Below, piece by piece: positions 25,446-32,115 of a stretch of 40,301 nucleotides of DNA (position 1 is the first letter of the stretch; each line of letters starts with the position of its first letter). A model generated the notes under the pieces. It saw nothing but the letters and a program-made list of their open reading frames with translations. It did not search any database and was not told where the DNA came from. Source of the DNA: a virus; the IMG/VR virus record IMGVR_UViG_3300045971_000321, positions 1-40,301 of that record; one strand, 5' to 3'. The position numbers and the translations under genes were made by a program.

Positions 25446-25742
25446 ATGAAAGCAGAAAATCCGTTCGACACAGCAATCACCGTTCGCAAGGGCATACCGG
25501 AATCAATGCGGGTGTCGGCTATCGAATTGACAGACACGCTCGATCTCTGCTGGGCAGCTGCCCAGGCTGTCTTCGAAAAGAATGCGGCACCAGAGCACGC
25601 GCTGGCCTTGCTTCCCATGTTCATGGAACGGGGAGACGCGAAACGTCAAGAAGCACTTGCTCAGCACAAAGCCCGTATGGACGACGCATCATCACCACCG
25701 CCACGTTTGAAACGTCGCAAGCAGGGTCCAGCGGCAGGGTAA
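25446..25742 (+). CDS. Possible plus-strand gene convergent with the early operon
   Basis: This 98-residue product starts MKAENPFDTAITVRKGIPES and has a natural-looking composition with helical centre (LDLCWAAAQAVFEKN) and basic Pro-rich tail. AAGGGG lies about 6 nt before the ATG. It fills a stretch otherwise empty on the minus strand, and its last 122 nt overlap the end of the opposite gene. No promoter is evident. It could be real and antisense to the early operon. Confidence 0.45.
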   Translation: MKAENPFDTAITVRKGIPESMRVSAIELTDTLDLCWAAAQAVFEKNAAPEHALALLPMFMERGDAKRQEALAQHKARMDDASSPPPRLKRRKQGPAAG

Positions 25743-25953
25743 CTTCAGCGGCCAAAAGGTCGTCTTTATCTAACCCTGCCAGGAGCGCTGCTTTGACCGG
25801 GGGGAATGATGACGGAGTGAGCTTAGCCAGCTCCTGTGTCTCTTTTACCCAGGTGCGAAGCATTGCTTTGAATACCACCGGGTCACGCATCACGATCTTT
25901 GGTGCCCGTATGGCCGCACGTTTACGCCATGCCAGTTGTTTGATTGGTTTCAC
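25621..25953 (-). CDS. Small basic protein coupled to cro (CII-position gene)
   Basis: This 110-residue protein starts at GTG 25953, one base after the cro stop, with AAGGGGG 8 nt upstream inside cro. The N-terminus is very basic (MKPIKQLAWRKRAAIRAPKI), followed by a helical part (VFKAMLRTWVKETQELAKLT). The position after cro is where lambdoid phages carry cII or another early regulator; no CII motif is visible. Its 3' end overlaps a plus-strand frame by 122 nt, so one of the two may be shorter or spurious; the coupling to cro favours this one. Confidence 0.6.
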   Translation of the reverse strand: MKPIKQLAWRKRAAIRAPKIVMRDPVVFKAMLRTWVKETQELAKLTPSSFPPVKAALLAGLDKDDLLAAEVTLPLDPACDVSNVAVVMMRRPYGLCAEQVLLDVSRLPVP

Positions 25954-25954
25954 C

Positions 25955-26149
25955 TTAGGCCCCCTTGCCGGTTTGCGGGATTGGCTTCGACGCCCCTCCT
26001 GGCAGGTACTTCAGCCGCAAGGCGAAATCCCATGGTTTCGGTAAGCCTCGCGCTCGCCAGTTGCTTACAACGCTCTGTCTTACGCCAAGGGCCGACGCGA
26101 GCTTTCCCACGCCCCCCTCGGTATCGATTGCAGTTTGAAGGATGTCCAT
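25955..26149 (-). CDS. cro: Cro-like HTH regulator
   Basis: This 64-residue protein starts MDILQTAIDTEGGVGKLASA, and the helix-turn-helix LASALGVRQSVVSNWRARGL is the YdaS/Cro type found opposite CI genes. A GTG directly before the ATG would add one residue; the ATG is preferred. It is the first gene of the minus-strand early operon and should repress the CI promoter. The next gene starts one base after its stop. Confidence 0.85.
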   Translation of the reverse strand: MDILQTAIDTEGGVGKLASALGVRQSVVSNWRARGLPKPWDFALRLKYLPGGASKPIPQTGKGA

Positions 26150-26163
26150 CACTTCACTATATC
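26135..26163 (+). promoter_or_regulatory. Predicted promoter for the repressor gene
   Basis: TTGAAG (26135-26140), a 17-nt spacer and TATATC (26158-26163) point toward the repressor gene. Its -10 overlaps that of the opposing cro promoter, so the two should compete. The expected transcript start is about 10 nt before ATG 26178. Confidence 0.55.
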
Positions 26164-26184
26164 ACTTTAGTGTTGTTATGAAAA
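26156..26184 (-). promoter_or_regulatory. Predicted cro promoter (early minus-strand promoter)
   Basis: On the minus strand TTTTCA (26184-26179), a 17-nt spacer and TATAGT (26161-26156) precede cro. The expected start falls at or next to the cro ATG (26149), which would make a leaderless message. Operator 1 covers the -10, so it would be blocked by repressor. Confidence 0.6.
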
Positions 26185-26210
26185 CCACCAAAGTGATACA
26201 CAGGTGTGAT
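26161..26210. promoter_or_regulatory. Tripartite operator between cro and cI
   Basis: Three sites share the pattern ATCAC-4-GTGAT: 26161-26174 (ATCACTTTAGTGTT), 26184-26197 (ACCACCAAAGTGAT) and 26197-26210 (TACACAGGTGTGAT, weaker). The first overlaps the -10 boxes of both divergent promoters; the second touches the cro -35. Three adjacent sites echo the OR layout of lambdoid phages. The first site is identical in its 14 bases to the one at 27396-27409. Confidence 0.75.
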
Positions 26211-26639
26211 TTACTTAAATTTATGGATGAAACACAAGGGCAGCGCCTCAAGCGGTTGCGATTAGCAAAAAAACTGACACAGAAAGAGGTCGCAAAGTTT
26301 GGTGATGTAGGGCAAACGGCTATCGCAAATATCGAGGCAGATGCGCGGGGATATGGCGCAGGCATCGTAGGCATTGCCAAAGGTCTTGGTACTACACCTG
26401 AGTACTTGCAGCTTGATGATCAACTTAAGCCAGTATCAACACTGTCCGGAAGTCAAGCTGGTGCTTCTTCGTATTGTTGGCCGTTCCTAACCGTAAGCCC
26501 GACCCAGTATTACGAAGTGATGACGCAGACCCAGCGCGATATTTTGGAGGCTACAGCCCACTCGTTTGTGGGTGCCAGAGAGTCGCCTGAAAAACAGGAA
26601 GCGCCCGCGCCAAGTGCCACAAAGGTTCATTCAACTTGA
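26178..26639 (+). CDS. CI-like XRE-family repressor
   Basis: This protein has 153 residues from ATG 26178; ATG 26223 (138 residues, MDETQGQRLKRLRLAKKLTQ) is an equally possible start. The helix-turn-helix is LTQKEVAKFGDVGQTAIANI, followed by IEADARGYGAG and GLGTTPEYLQL. Divergent orientation to cro, with operators between, identifies it as the lysogeny repressor. It is shorter than lambda CI, and I see no S24 peptidase segment with a Ser-Lys dyad, so RecA-driven self-cleavage is unlikely and induction must work another way. No good ribosome-binding site precedes either ATG. Confidence 0.8.
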   Translation: MKTTKVIHRCDLLKFMDETQGQRLKRLRLAKKLTQKEVAKFGDVGQTAIANIEADARGYGAGIVGIAKGLGTTPEYLQLDDQLKPVSTLSGSQAGASSYCWPFLTVSPTQYYEVMTQTQRDILEATAHSFVGARESPEKQEAPAPSATKVHST

Positions 26640-26720
26640 CCTGTTTAGCGGCCAAGTTTTTTGTTTTGCATCATATAAAAACAACCGGGCTAGAGTCGTT
26701 TGGATTAACTGAAAGTACAA

Positions 26721-27341
26721 ATGGAAAATAGCATTTCAATCCAGAAGTCCTTAGAGCGGCACCGCATTAACAAGGCTATAGAGCATTTGCTTGGCTTAGT
26801 GGAAGGAATAATTGCAGATAACCACTTACATGACAAAGAAGTGCACTTGTTATCCACCTGGCTAAGCGCAAACCCAGAAGCTACTAGCGCATGGCCTGGA
26901 AACTTGGTTGGGCGAAAAGTTCAAGAGGTATTGGCTGACGGAATCATCACCGAAGTAGAGCGCAGCCACTTGCTCAAAGTGCTATCTGGGTTAATCGCCA
27001 GCGATTTTCACGCTACAGGTAGCGCCTCGGCCGAAGTAACCACCTTACCCATTGATGATGCAGTGACGGTGGACTTACGTAATTCTGGCGTATGCATGAC
27101 TGGGGAATTCATCTATGGCACCCGGGCCGCATGCGAGCGCTTGACCCTTAGGGCGGGCGGTATGCCGCTGGATAATGTAAGCAAGAATGTGGACATATTG
27201 GTAATCGGAACCCGGGTATCACCCGATTGGGTGCATACGACATTTGGTCGCAAGATACAGCGGGCTGCGGAATTGCAAGATGAAGGGCATGCAATAGAGA
27301 TCATCTCGGAGCGGCGCTGGCTGGAGGTAGTTGGGTCGTGA
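26721..27341 (+). CDS. BRCT-domain protein with TerB-like N-terminus (cargo gene)
   Basis: This is a 206-residue protein. Residues about 15-95 are helical and acidic (KAIEHLLGLVEGIIADNHLH, EVLADGIITEVERSHLL), resembling TerB-type modules. Residues about 120-204 form a BRCT domain (VCMTGEFIYGTRAACERLTL, NVDILVIGT, GRKIQRAAEL, ISERRWLEVV) like that of NAD-dependent DNA ligase. BRCT domains bind DNA ends or phosphoproteins. It lies between the repressor and the second operator, is more AT-rich than its neighbours, and could be expressed in the prophage. No ligase domain is present. The role is unknown; lysogenic cargo or defence is an inference. Confidence 0.8.
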   Translation: MENSISIQKSLERHRINKAIEHLLGLVEGIIADNHLHDKEVHLLSTWLSANPEATSAWPGNLVGRKVQEVLADGIITEVERSHLLKVLSGLIASDFHATGSASAEVTTLPIDDAVTVDLRNSGVCMTGEFIYGTRAACERLTLRAGGMPLDNVSKNVDILVIGTRVSPDWVHTTFGRKIQRAAELQDEGHAIEIISERRWLEVVGS

Positions 27342-27395
27342 ACGGGGGAATCGTCTCCGCAAAAGACGGACATCATTCAAAAATTCTTTTTGAAT

Positions 27396-27436
27396 ATCAC
27401 TTTAGTGTTGACACAATAAATCACTAAGGTGATACT
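27396..27436 (+). promoter_or_regulatory. Repressor-controlled early promoter with two operators
   Basis: A -35 TTGACA (27408-27413), a 17-nt spacer and a -10 GATACT (27431-27436) form a strong sigma-70 promoter. It is overlapped by two operator-like sites of form ATCAC-4-GTGAT: 27396-27409 (ATCACTTTAGTGTT, part of a 17-bp match to the cro/cI region) and 27420-27433 (ATCACTAAGGTGAT, perfect arms). It should drive the plus-strand early operon and be shut in lysogens. Confidence 0.8.
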
Positions 27437-27477
27437 TCACTCTGTGCCCGCCGCTTCCGGTGGGCTTGGAGTGAAAA

Positions 27478-27858
27478 ATGGCACCATCCACCGCAGACGC
27501 CATTCAGGCGGCTTGCAAGAAAACACTGACTAGCGCGGCTTTTGCCAAGTTCATGGGCGCGGCTGTCCAATCAGCCCTGCAGGAGGCCGCAGACAAGCCT
27601 TCTGGCATTGCATTGGCACCCATGATGCTGCCCGTCCGGGTACGCTATATCGAGCACCTTGAGGCGATCATGGTCACCTCGGCTGATAGCAAAGTAGACG
27701 TGACGATCTACCGTGGTTGCACGGATGCGTCTGTGAAGAATCGCAGCATCTGGTGGGGGGGCGAGAACCGGGAGGATGCAGACGGCGTCCGCTGGGGCCG
27801 CACCCTTCACCACTATGTGCAGGATGATTTTGGGCAACTGGTGGAGGTTGCAAGATGA
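27478..27858 (+). CDS. First gene of the plus-strand early operon, hypothetical
   Basis: This 126-residue protein begins MAPSTADAIQAACKKTLTSA; the second half is strand-rich (VRVRYIEHLEAIMVTSADSK, VDVTIYRGC, HHYVQDDFGQLVEV). GGAG stands 8 nt before the ATG. It lies 35 nt after the predicted start of the operator-controlled promoter at 27408-27436, so it should be made immediately on derepression. No family is recognised. Confidence 0.7.
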   Translation: MAPSTADAIQAACKKTLTSAAFAKFMGAAVQSALQEAADKPSGIALAPMMLPVRVRYIEHLEAIMVTSADSKVDVTIYRGCTDASVKNRSIWWGGENREDADGVRWGRTLHHYVQDDFGQLVEVAR

Positions 27859-27998
27859 CCTACCACCAGTCTTTCGACCGCCTTGGCAACCCTGTTGCAC
27901 GCCGTTCACGTCAGCCCATCGGTCACCGCATCATCCAGGTTGTCAGCGTTATCTGCAGTCTGATCCTGCTGGCTATGCTGTATGGGGTGCGGCCATGA
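27855..27998 (+). CDS. 47-residue membrane peptide
   Basis: The ATG overlaps the previous TGA. The product starts MTYHQSFDRLGNPVARRSRQ, then has a hydrophobic stretch (IIQVVSVICSLILLAMLYGV) and ends RP. It is a basic N-terminus with one predicted span. The next ATG lies over its stop. The coupling supports translation. Confidence 0.6.
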   Translation: MTYHQSFDRLGNPVARRSRQPIGHRIIQVVSVICSLILLAMLYGVRP

Positions 27999-28231
27999 TG
28001 GATGCTGAGACCTGCCCACCCTGCAATCATGATTGCCAGCAGAGCGACACGTGCCCGGCACGCAATACACCCCAGCCACCAGCTGCGCCAGGCGGAAGCT
28101 TTGACCCTATCCCTGAATTTCTGGACGGTGAGCGTGTCACTTACTGGATTGCCATTGGCCTTGCCACGGCTTGCACTGTGGCTGTTGCCGCTGGTGCAAT
28201 GGGTTATCCCTACTCCAAATGGGTGGCCTGA
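27995..28231 (+). CDS. Small membrane protein with Cys-rich N-terminus
   Basis: This 78-residue protein begins MMDAETCPPCNHDCQQSDTC, then a Pro-rich stretch, then a hydrophobic segment (YWIAIGLATACTVAVAAGAM) that should span the membrane. Five N-terminal cysteines could bind metal. The start overlaps the previous TGA. A longer frame exists upstream, but it would run through the preceding gene. Function unknown; superinfection exclusion is possible for an early phage membrane protein. Confidence 0.6.
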   Translation: MMDAETCPPCNHDCQQSDTCPARNTPQPPAAPGGSFDPIPEFLDGERVTYWIAIGLATACTVAVAAGAMGYPYSKWVA

Positions 28232-28233
28232 CC

Positions 28234-28569
28234 ATGCAAGCGTCTGCACACCGTGAATTGCCAATCGACTGGCCCCAGGCCGAGTACAGCGGCACCCTGA
28301 TCCACCCTGCCGAAGCGCGTACTGGACTGCTTGATGCCATTGGGCAATCGGTCCCGGTGTTGTGTCTGGACATCGAGCTGGACAACGCTACCCATAACTT
28401 GCTCCACGTTGAGCAGCCTTTTCCTGCTGGCGATTTCAGCCAGTGCCAGGCTGCGGCCCGGCGCCTTAAAGAAGGCACGCGTGTGACCGTGACTGCACCC
28501 CTCGTGGGTATGCGTCTGGTTGCTCGCAATGCCACACACATCCATGTCATCAACCAGGAGGCAGCGTAA
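28234..28569 (+). CDS. Conserved early phage protein, possible OB-like fold
   Basis: This 111-residue protein starts at MQASAHRELPIDWPQAEYSG. It is strand-rich with VLCLDIELDNATHNLLHVEQ and a final GTRVTVTAPLVGMRLVARNA then HIHVI. The strand pattern would suit a small OB-like nucleic-acid-binding fold, but that is inference without a motif. It starts 2 nt after the previous stop. Confidence 0.65.
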   Translation: MQASAHRELPIDWPQAEYSGTLIHPAEARTGLLDAIGQSVPVLCLDIELDNATHNLLHVEQPFPAGDFSQCQAAARRLKEGTRVTVTAPLVGMRLVARNATHIHVINQEAA

Positions 28570-28766
28570 TGCCATCCGTCACCATCATCCTCATTGATAC
28601 ACCTACGGGCGGTGTCGCCATCCAGACCGACTTCAAGCCGGCAGTGGGTAACCCCTGCAGCGCCGCCCAAGCGGCTGCACTGGACATCATTGCCCGCACC
28701 CGTAAGGACTACCAGTTGGACAAGCCGCCCGCCAACCCCCCTCCTGCTTCCGAGGTGTACCGATGA
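28569..28766 (+). CDS. Small conserved phage protein
   Basis: This 65-residue protein (MPSVTIILIDTPTGGVAIQT...) has a beta-strand-rich start, a helix with CSAAQAAALDIIART, and a Pro-rich end. The start overlaps the previous TAA (TAATG). Short proteins of this type recur in early regions of betaproteobacterial phages; the role is unknown. Confidence 0.65.
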   Translation: MPSVTIILIDTPTGGVAIQTDFKPAVGNPCSAAQAAALDIIARTRKDYQLDKPPANPPPASEVYR

Positions 28767-29296
28767 GTCCCACCATCCTGACCGCATCGGGCCTGACGTT
28801 CAATCTGCTGGAGCCCGATCCCAATCTGATCGAGATCGAAGACATTGCACACGCGCTGAGTCATATCTGCCGCTTTACTGGCCACACGCGCGAGTTCTAC
28901 AGCGTGGCCGAGCACAGCATCTATGTAAGCAACCTGGTGCAGCCCCCGCATGCCCTGGCTGCCCTGTTGCATGATGCAGCTGAGGCCTACATCGGCGACG
29001 TGTCCAGCCCTCTCAAGTATCTACTGCCTGATTACCGAGCCATCGAATGGAAGCTGGAGGCTGCTATTCGCAAGCGCTTTGGTTTGCCTGCTGTGCAGCA
29101 TGAAAGCATCAAGCACGCCGACCTGGTAATGCTGGCCACCGAGAAGCGCGACCGCCTGAACCACCACGACCAGGACTGGGAATTGCTGCAGGGCATTGAG
29201 GTCTACCCGCTTCCCATGAATCCACCGCTGTCACCAGCACATGCCCGCGAGTACTTCCTAGGTCAATTTGTAATGCTGGGCGGTGCCACGGTATGA
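28763..29296 (+). CDS. HD-domain phosphohydrolase (YfbR-like)
   Basis: This 177-residue protein has the metal-binding set of the HD superfamily: H51 (SVAEHS), H70-D71 (ALLHDAAEAYIGDV) and D120 (KHADLVMLATEKRD). The HDAAEAYIGD signature and YfbR-like size suggest hydrolysis of a nucleoside monophosphate or similar phosphoester, with the GDVSSPLK loop near the substrate site. In a phage this may adjust nucleotide pools or remove a defence signal; neither is shown. ATGA overlaps couple it to both neighbours. Confidence 0.85.
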   Translation: MSPTILTASGLTFNLLEPDPNLIEIEDIAHALSHICRFTGHTREFYSVAEHSIYVSNLVQPPHALAALLHDAAEAYIGDVSSPLKYLLPDYRAIEWKLEAAIRKRFGLPAVQHESIKHADLVMLATEKRDRLNHHDQDWELLQGIEVYPLPMNPPLSPAHAREYFLGQFVMLGGATV

Positions 29297-29586
29297 GCAA
29301 GAAGCCTAAGGCCGTGATGATCGGCCGCATCATCATCCGCACCCCCGAAGATCAGGCGGTGGAGTCTGCGCGCATCCTCAAGAGCGAGTTTGCCCGCCTG
29401 CGTGCCATGCATAAGGCCCAGGCGAAGAAGAAGCCATCGACCAACTACGACCCCAGCATGGACGTGAATTCAGCAGCCGCGCGTCCAGGTGCTGACGATG
29501 CACTCTCCATCCCTTCCCGCCACGGCGACCGGTTGCATTACCGCGACGGCCGCGTGATCGATATCTTTACCGGAGCCTCAGTATGA
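29293..29586 (+). CDS. Hypothetical protein before ParB-like gene
   Basis: This 97-residue, basic N-terminal protein (MSKKPKAVMIGRIIIRTPED...) has a helical segment (ESARILKSEFARLRAMHKAQ) and ends RVIDIFTGASV. It is coupled by 4-nt overlaps on both sides. No family is recognised. Confidence 0.65.
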   Translation: MSKKPKAVMIGRIIIRTPEDQAVESARILKSEFARLRAMHKAQAKKKPSTNYDPSMDVNSAAARPGADDALSIPSRHGDRLHYRDGRVIDIFTGASV

Positions 29587-31559
29587 CCGAGCAATTCGCA
29601 CAGATCGGGTTGTCCCTGATCGCCCCCAGTTTGACCAACCCACGCAAGACGTTCAACCAGGTACGTCTGCAGGAGCTTGCCGACAACATCAAAGCCAGTG
29701 GTGTGCACACACCCGTCCTGGTGCGCATGTTGCCCGGCCACCGCGCTGCTGATACCGAACGCAGCGTAATTTATGAGCTGGTGGCCGGTGAGCGCCGCTA
29801 CCGGGCCAGCGAGATGGCCGGTGTCGATACCATCCCCGCGCTGATCCGCCCGCTCACTGACGATCAGGTGCTGGAGATCCAGCTGGTTGAAAACCTGCAC
29901 CGTGACGACCTGACCGCCTTGGAGGAAGCAGAGGGCTACGAAGCACTGATGGAGCACACGGGCATGACGGCGGTCCAGGTGGGCGAGAAGATCAACAAGT
30001 CGCGCACCTATGTCTACAACCAGCTCAAGCTGCTGGATCTGTGCAGTGAGGCCCGTGTGAGCCTGCGCGATGGCAGTATCGACCCCAGCCGCGCGCTGGT
30101 GGTAGCCCGCATCCCGGACCATAAGTTGCAGATCAAGGCCATGAAGGAGATTGTGGATGGTCATGGCTACAGCTCACCCCGTGAGCCCATGACCTACCGC
30201 CAGGCGCTGGAGCATGTTCAGCGCAATTACATGCTCAAGCTCGGTGAGGCCAAGTTCAAGATCACCAATGCCGAACTGGTGCCCGCTGCCGGCAGTTGCA
30301 AAACCTGCACTAAGCGCACTGGCCACGATCCGGACCTATTCAGTGATGTGAAGGGGGCCGATGTCTGCACAGACCCGCCCTGCTTCCATAAAAAGGAAGA
30401 GGCCCACGCCGCCGTCCTGGTGAAGGAAGCGAAGGACCGGGGGCAAACAGTCATTGCTGGCAAGGAAGCCAAAGAGCTGCTGACCAACCACTACGACACC
30501 AAGTTCAAGGGCTATAAGCGCCTGGACAGCACCGAAGACAGCCCCACCGGCCAGCCGCTGCGCAAGATCATTGGCCAGCAGATGGAGGCCGACGGCATCA
30601 AACCCACCATGATCGAGAGCGCCAAGGGTGTGCTGGTGGCTTGCCTGCCCAATGAGGTTTCGCTGCAGCTGCTCAAGCGCGTGGAAGGCCAGGCGGCTGC
30701 GGCCAAGACAGTGGCGAAGGAGGTCCGCGAGTTGGTGGATTCAAAAAAGGCCAAGGTCGAAGCCAAGGCAACCGCTGCGTATGAACAGGAATGGCGCGAC
30801 CAGCTGGTGGCGCGCACGTGGCAAAGCATCGAACGCATTGAAGATCCGATGCAGTGGTTCACCGAGCATCTGCACCGCTTCATTGCCCTGAAGACCGCGA
30901 ACAACCTGAGCACCGACCAGTCGACCAAGGTTGCCGAGTTGATTGGCCTGGACAAAGTGGGCTCGCACAGCGCCCTGATCGATCACGTCAAGACGACGGA
31001 GGACCCCGAACGCGTCCACCTGTTGATGATCATGGTGCGTGACAGCAGCGCCAACGATCTCTCATACAGCGACCGTGTTGCCAATGAAGGCATGCACCTG
31101 GTTGCAGAGGCCATTTTTCAGAATGGTCTGCAATCCACGCTCAAGGACATCAAGTCCGAAGCCCTGGCCAAGCATTTCCCCAAGGTGAAGGAGCAAAAAG
31201 TAAAAGTCGCGACGGCTCCCGCTGCGCGGCCGAAGGAGGGTGCGGGAGGAAAGAAGGCGGTAAAGCTATCGGCTGAGGAGGCAACACTAGGCATCGCTGC
31301 CGCGATGCAAGGTATCGATGGGGCTGCTTCTGCGCCTGTGGGCGCAGTGGCGCTGCCCGCTGAGCCAGCGGGTGATCCGTTGCTTGCCACTGCAGTCAAG
31401 GTGGTGGTGCGTGAACAAAAAGCCACCGTGCGACTACTCAAGACCGAGTTGAGTGTGGGCACCAGTAAGGCGATGGAGTTGATGGACCTACTGCAAAAGG
31501 CAGGCACGGTGAGCGCGTGCGATGAGCGCGGCGCCAGGAAGGTGTTGGTGGCTGCATGA
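29583..31559 (+). CDS. ParB-like protein with Cys motif and C-terminal FtsK-gamma-like winged helix
   Basis: This is a 658-residue protein. Residues 10-105 form a ParB N-terminal domain (LTNPRKTF; box AGERRYRASEMAG at 69-80; LVENLHRDDL). Residues 110-150 form the ParB helix-turn-helix (VGEKINKSRTYVYNQLKLL). Residues 239-267 carry Cys 239, 242, 262 and 267, a likely metal site. A long helical middle follows, then an Ala-rich linker, and residues about 598-656 (DPLLATAVKVVVREQKATVR..., ending RKVLVAA) match the pattern of the FtsK gamma DNA-binding domain. ParB domains bind centromere-like sites and, in known members, CTP. Here there is no ParA, so plasmid-style partition is unlikely; recombination, replication or transcription roles are possible. 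It is coupled at both ends by ATGA. Confidence 0.85.
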   Translation: MTEQFAQIGLSLIAPSLTNPRKTFNQVRLQELADNIKASGVHTPVLVRMLPGHRAADTERSVIYELVAGERRYRASEMAGVDTIPALIRPLTDDQVLEIQLVENLHRDDLTALEEAEGYEALMEHTGMTAVQVGEKINKSRTYVYNQLKLLDLCSEARVSLRDGSIDPSRALVVARIPDHKLQIKAMKEIVDGHGYSSPREPMTYRQALEHVQRNYMLKLGEAKFKITNAELVPAAGSCKTCTKRTGHDPDLFSDVKGADVCTDPPCFHKKEEAHAAVLVKEAKDRGQTVIAGKEAKELLTNHYDTKFKGYKRLDSTEDSPTGQPLRKIIGQQMEADGIKPTMIESAKGVLVACLPNEVSLQLLKRVEGQAAAAKTVAKEVRELVDSKKAKVEAKATAAYEQEWRDQLVARTWQSIERIEDPMQWFTEHLHRFIALKTANNLSTDQSTKVAELIGLDKVGSHSALIDHVKTTEDPERVHLLMIMVRDSSANDLSYSDRVANEGMHLVAEAIFQNGLQSTLKDIKSEALAKHFPKVKEQKVKVATAPAARPKEGAGGKKAVKLSAEEATLGIAAAMQGIDGAASAPVGAVALPAEPAGDPLLATAVKVVVREQKATVRLLKTELSVGTSKAMELMDLLQKAGTVSACDERGARKVLVAA

Positions 31560-31843
31560 ACATGATCAAGCGCACGCCAGGTCCGTGGAAATCAATGCCG
31601 GATAACTACTCTGGAGAAATGCATCGCATGGTGGTTAATTTGCAAGGGGCACCTCTGTTTGATAGCGTCAATCGCTCACCTGCAGCAGATGACTCTACGG
31701 AGCATGGTGACTTGATGCTGGCTGCAGCTGCACCTGAATTGCTGGAGGCGCTGTTGGAGGTGGTGCGTATCAGTGATAGGAAGCACGATGCATGGGATGC
31801 AGCTCACGCTGCAATTGCAAAGGCTACAGGAGCACGGGCATGA
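31556..31843 (+). CDS. Conserved small phage protein (TPGPW family-like)
   Basis: This 95-residue protein begins MNMIKRTPGPWKSMPDNY and contains GDLMLAAAAPELLEALLEVV. The start TPGPW together with a later LIAAAPELLEAL-type helix is a widespread pattern in small phage proteins of unknown function. It overlaps the ParB-like stop by 4 nt. Confidence 0.7.
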   Translation: MNMIKRTPGPWKSMPDNYSGEMHRMVVNLQGAPLFDSVNRSPAADDSTEHGDLMLAAAAPELLEALLEVVRISDRKHDAWDAAHAAIAKATGARA

Positions 31844-32115
31844 ACAGCCCATTTACCGCCATGGCCAGCGTGCTGGCACGGCACCAGCCTGCAGCCGTCC
31901 CCCAGTTCGCAATCCGCCTTCGTGCCGACGCCCGCCAAAACGGCAAAACCGCCATGCTGCGGCATGCCCTGGACCATGGAAGTTTCACGGCACAGGAGTT
32001 GGCCAGCATCACCGGCCTGAGCAATTCCGGTCTGGTCTATGCGCTGCTCAAGGCAGACATACGCAAGGGCTTGATCACTCTGGCTCGTGGCATCTATGCG
32101 AGGGTTCGGTCATGA
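31840..32115 (+). CDS. Winged-helix DNA-binding protein (putative)
   Basis: This 91-residue protein has a C-terminal 50 residues (MLRHALDHGSFTAQELASIT, SGLVYALLKADIRKGLITL) with the helix-helix-turn-helix-strand pattern of a winged-helix domain, followed by a short wing (ARGIYARV). It could regulate the accessory operon or bind phage DNA. It is coupled to both neighbours by 4-nt overlaps. Confidence 0.65.
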   Translation: MNSPFTAMASVLARHQPAAVPQFAIRLRADARQNGKTAMLRHALDHGSFTAQELASITGLSNSGLVYALLKADIRKGLITLARGIYARVRS

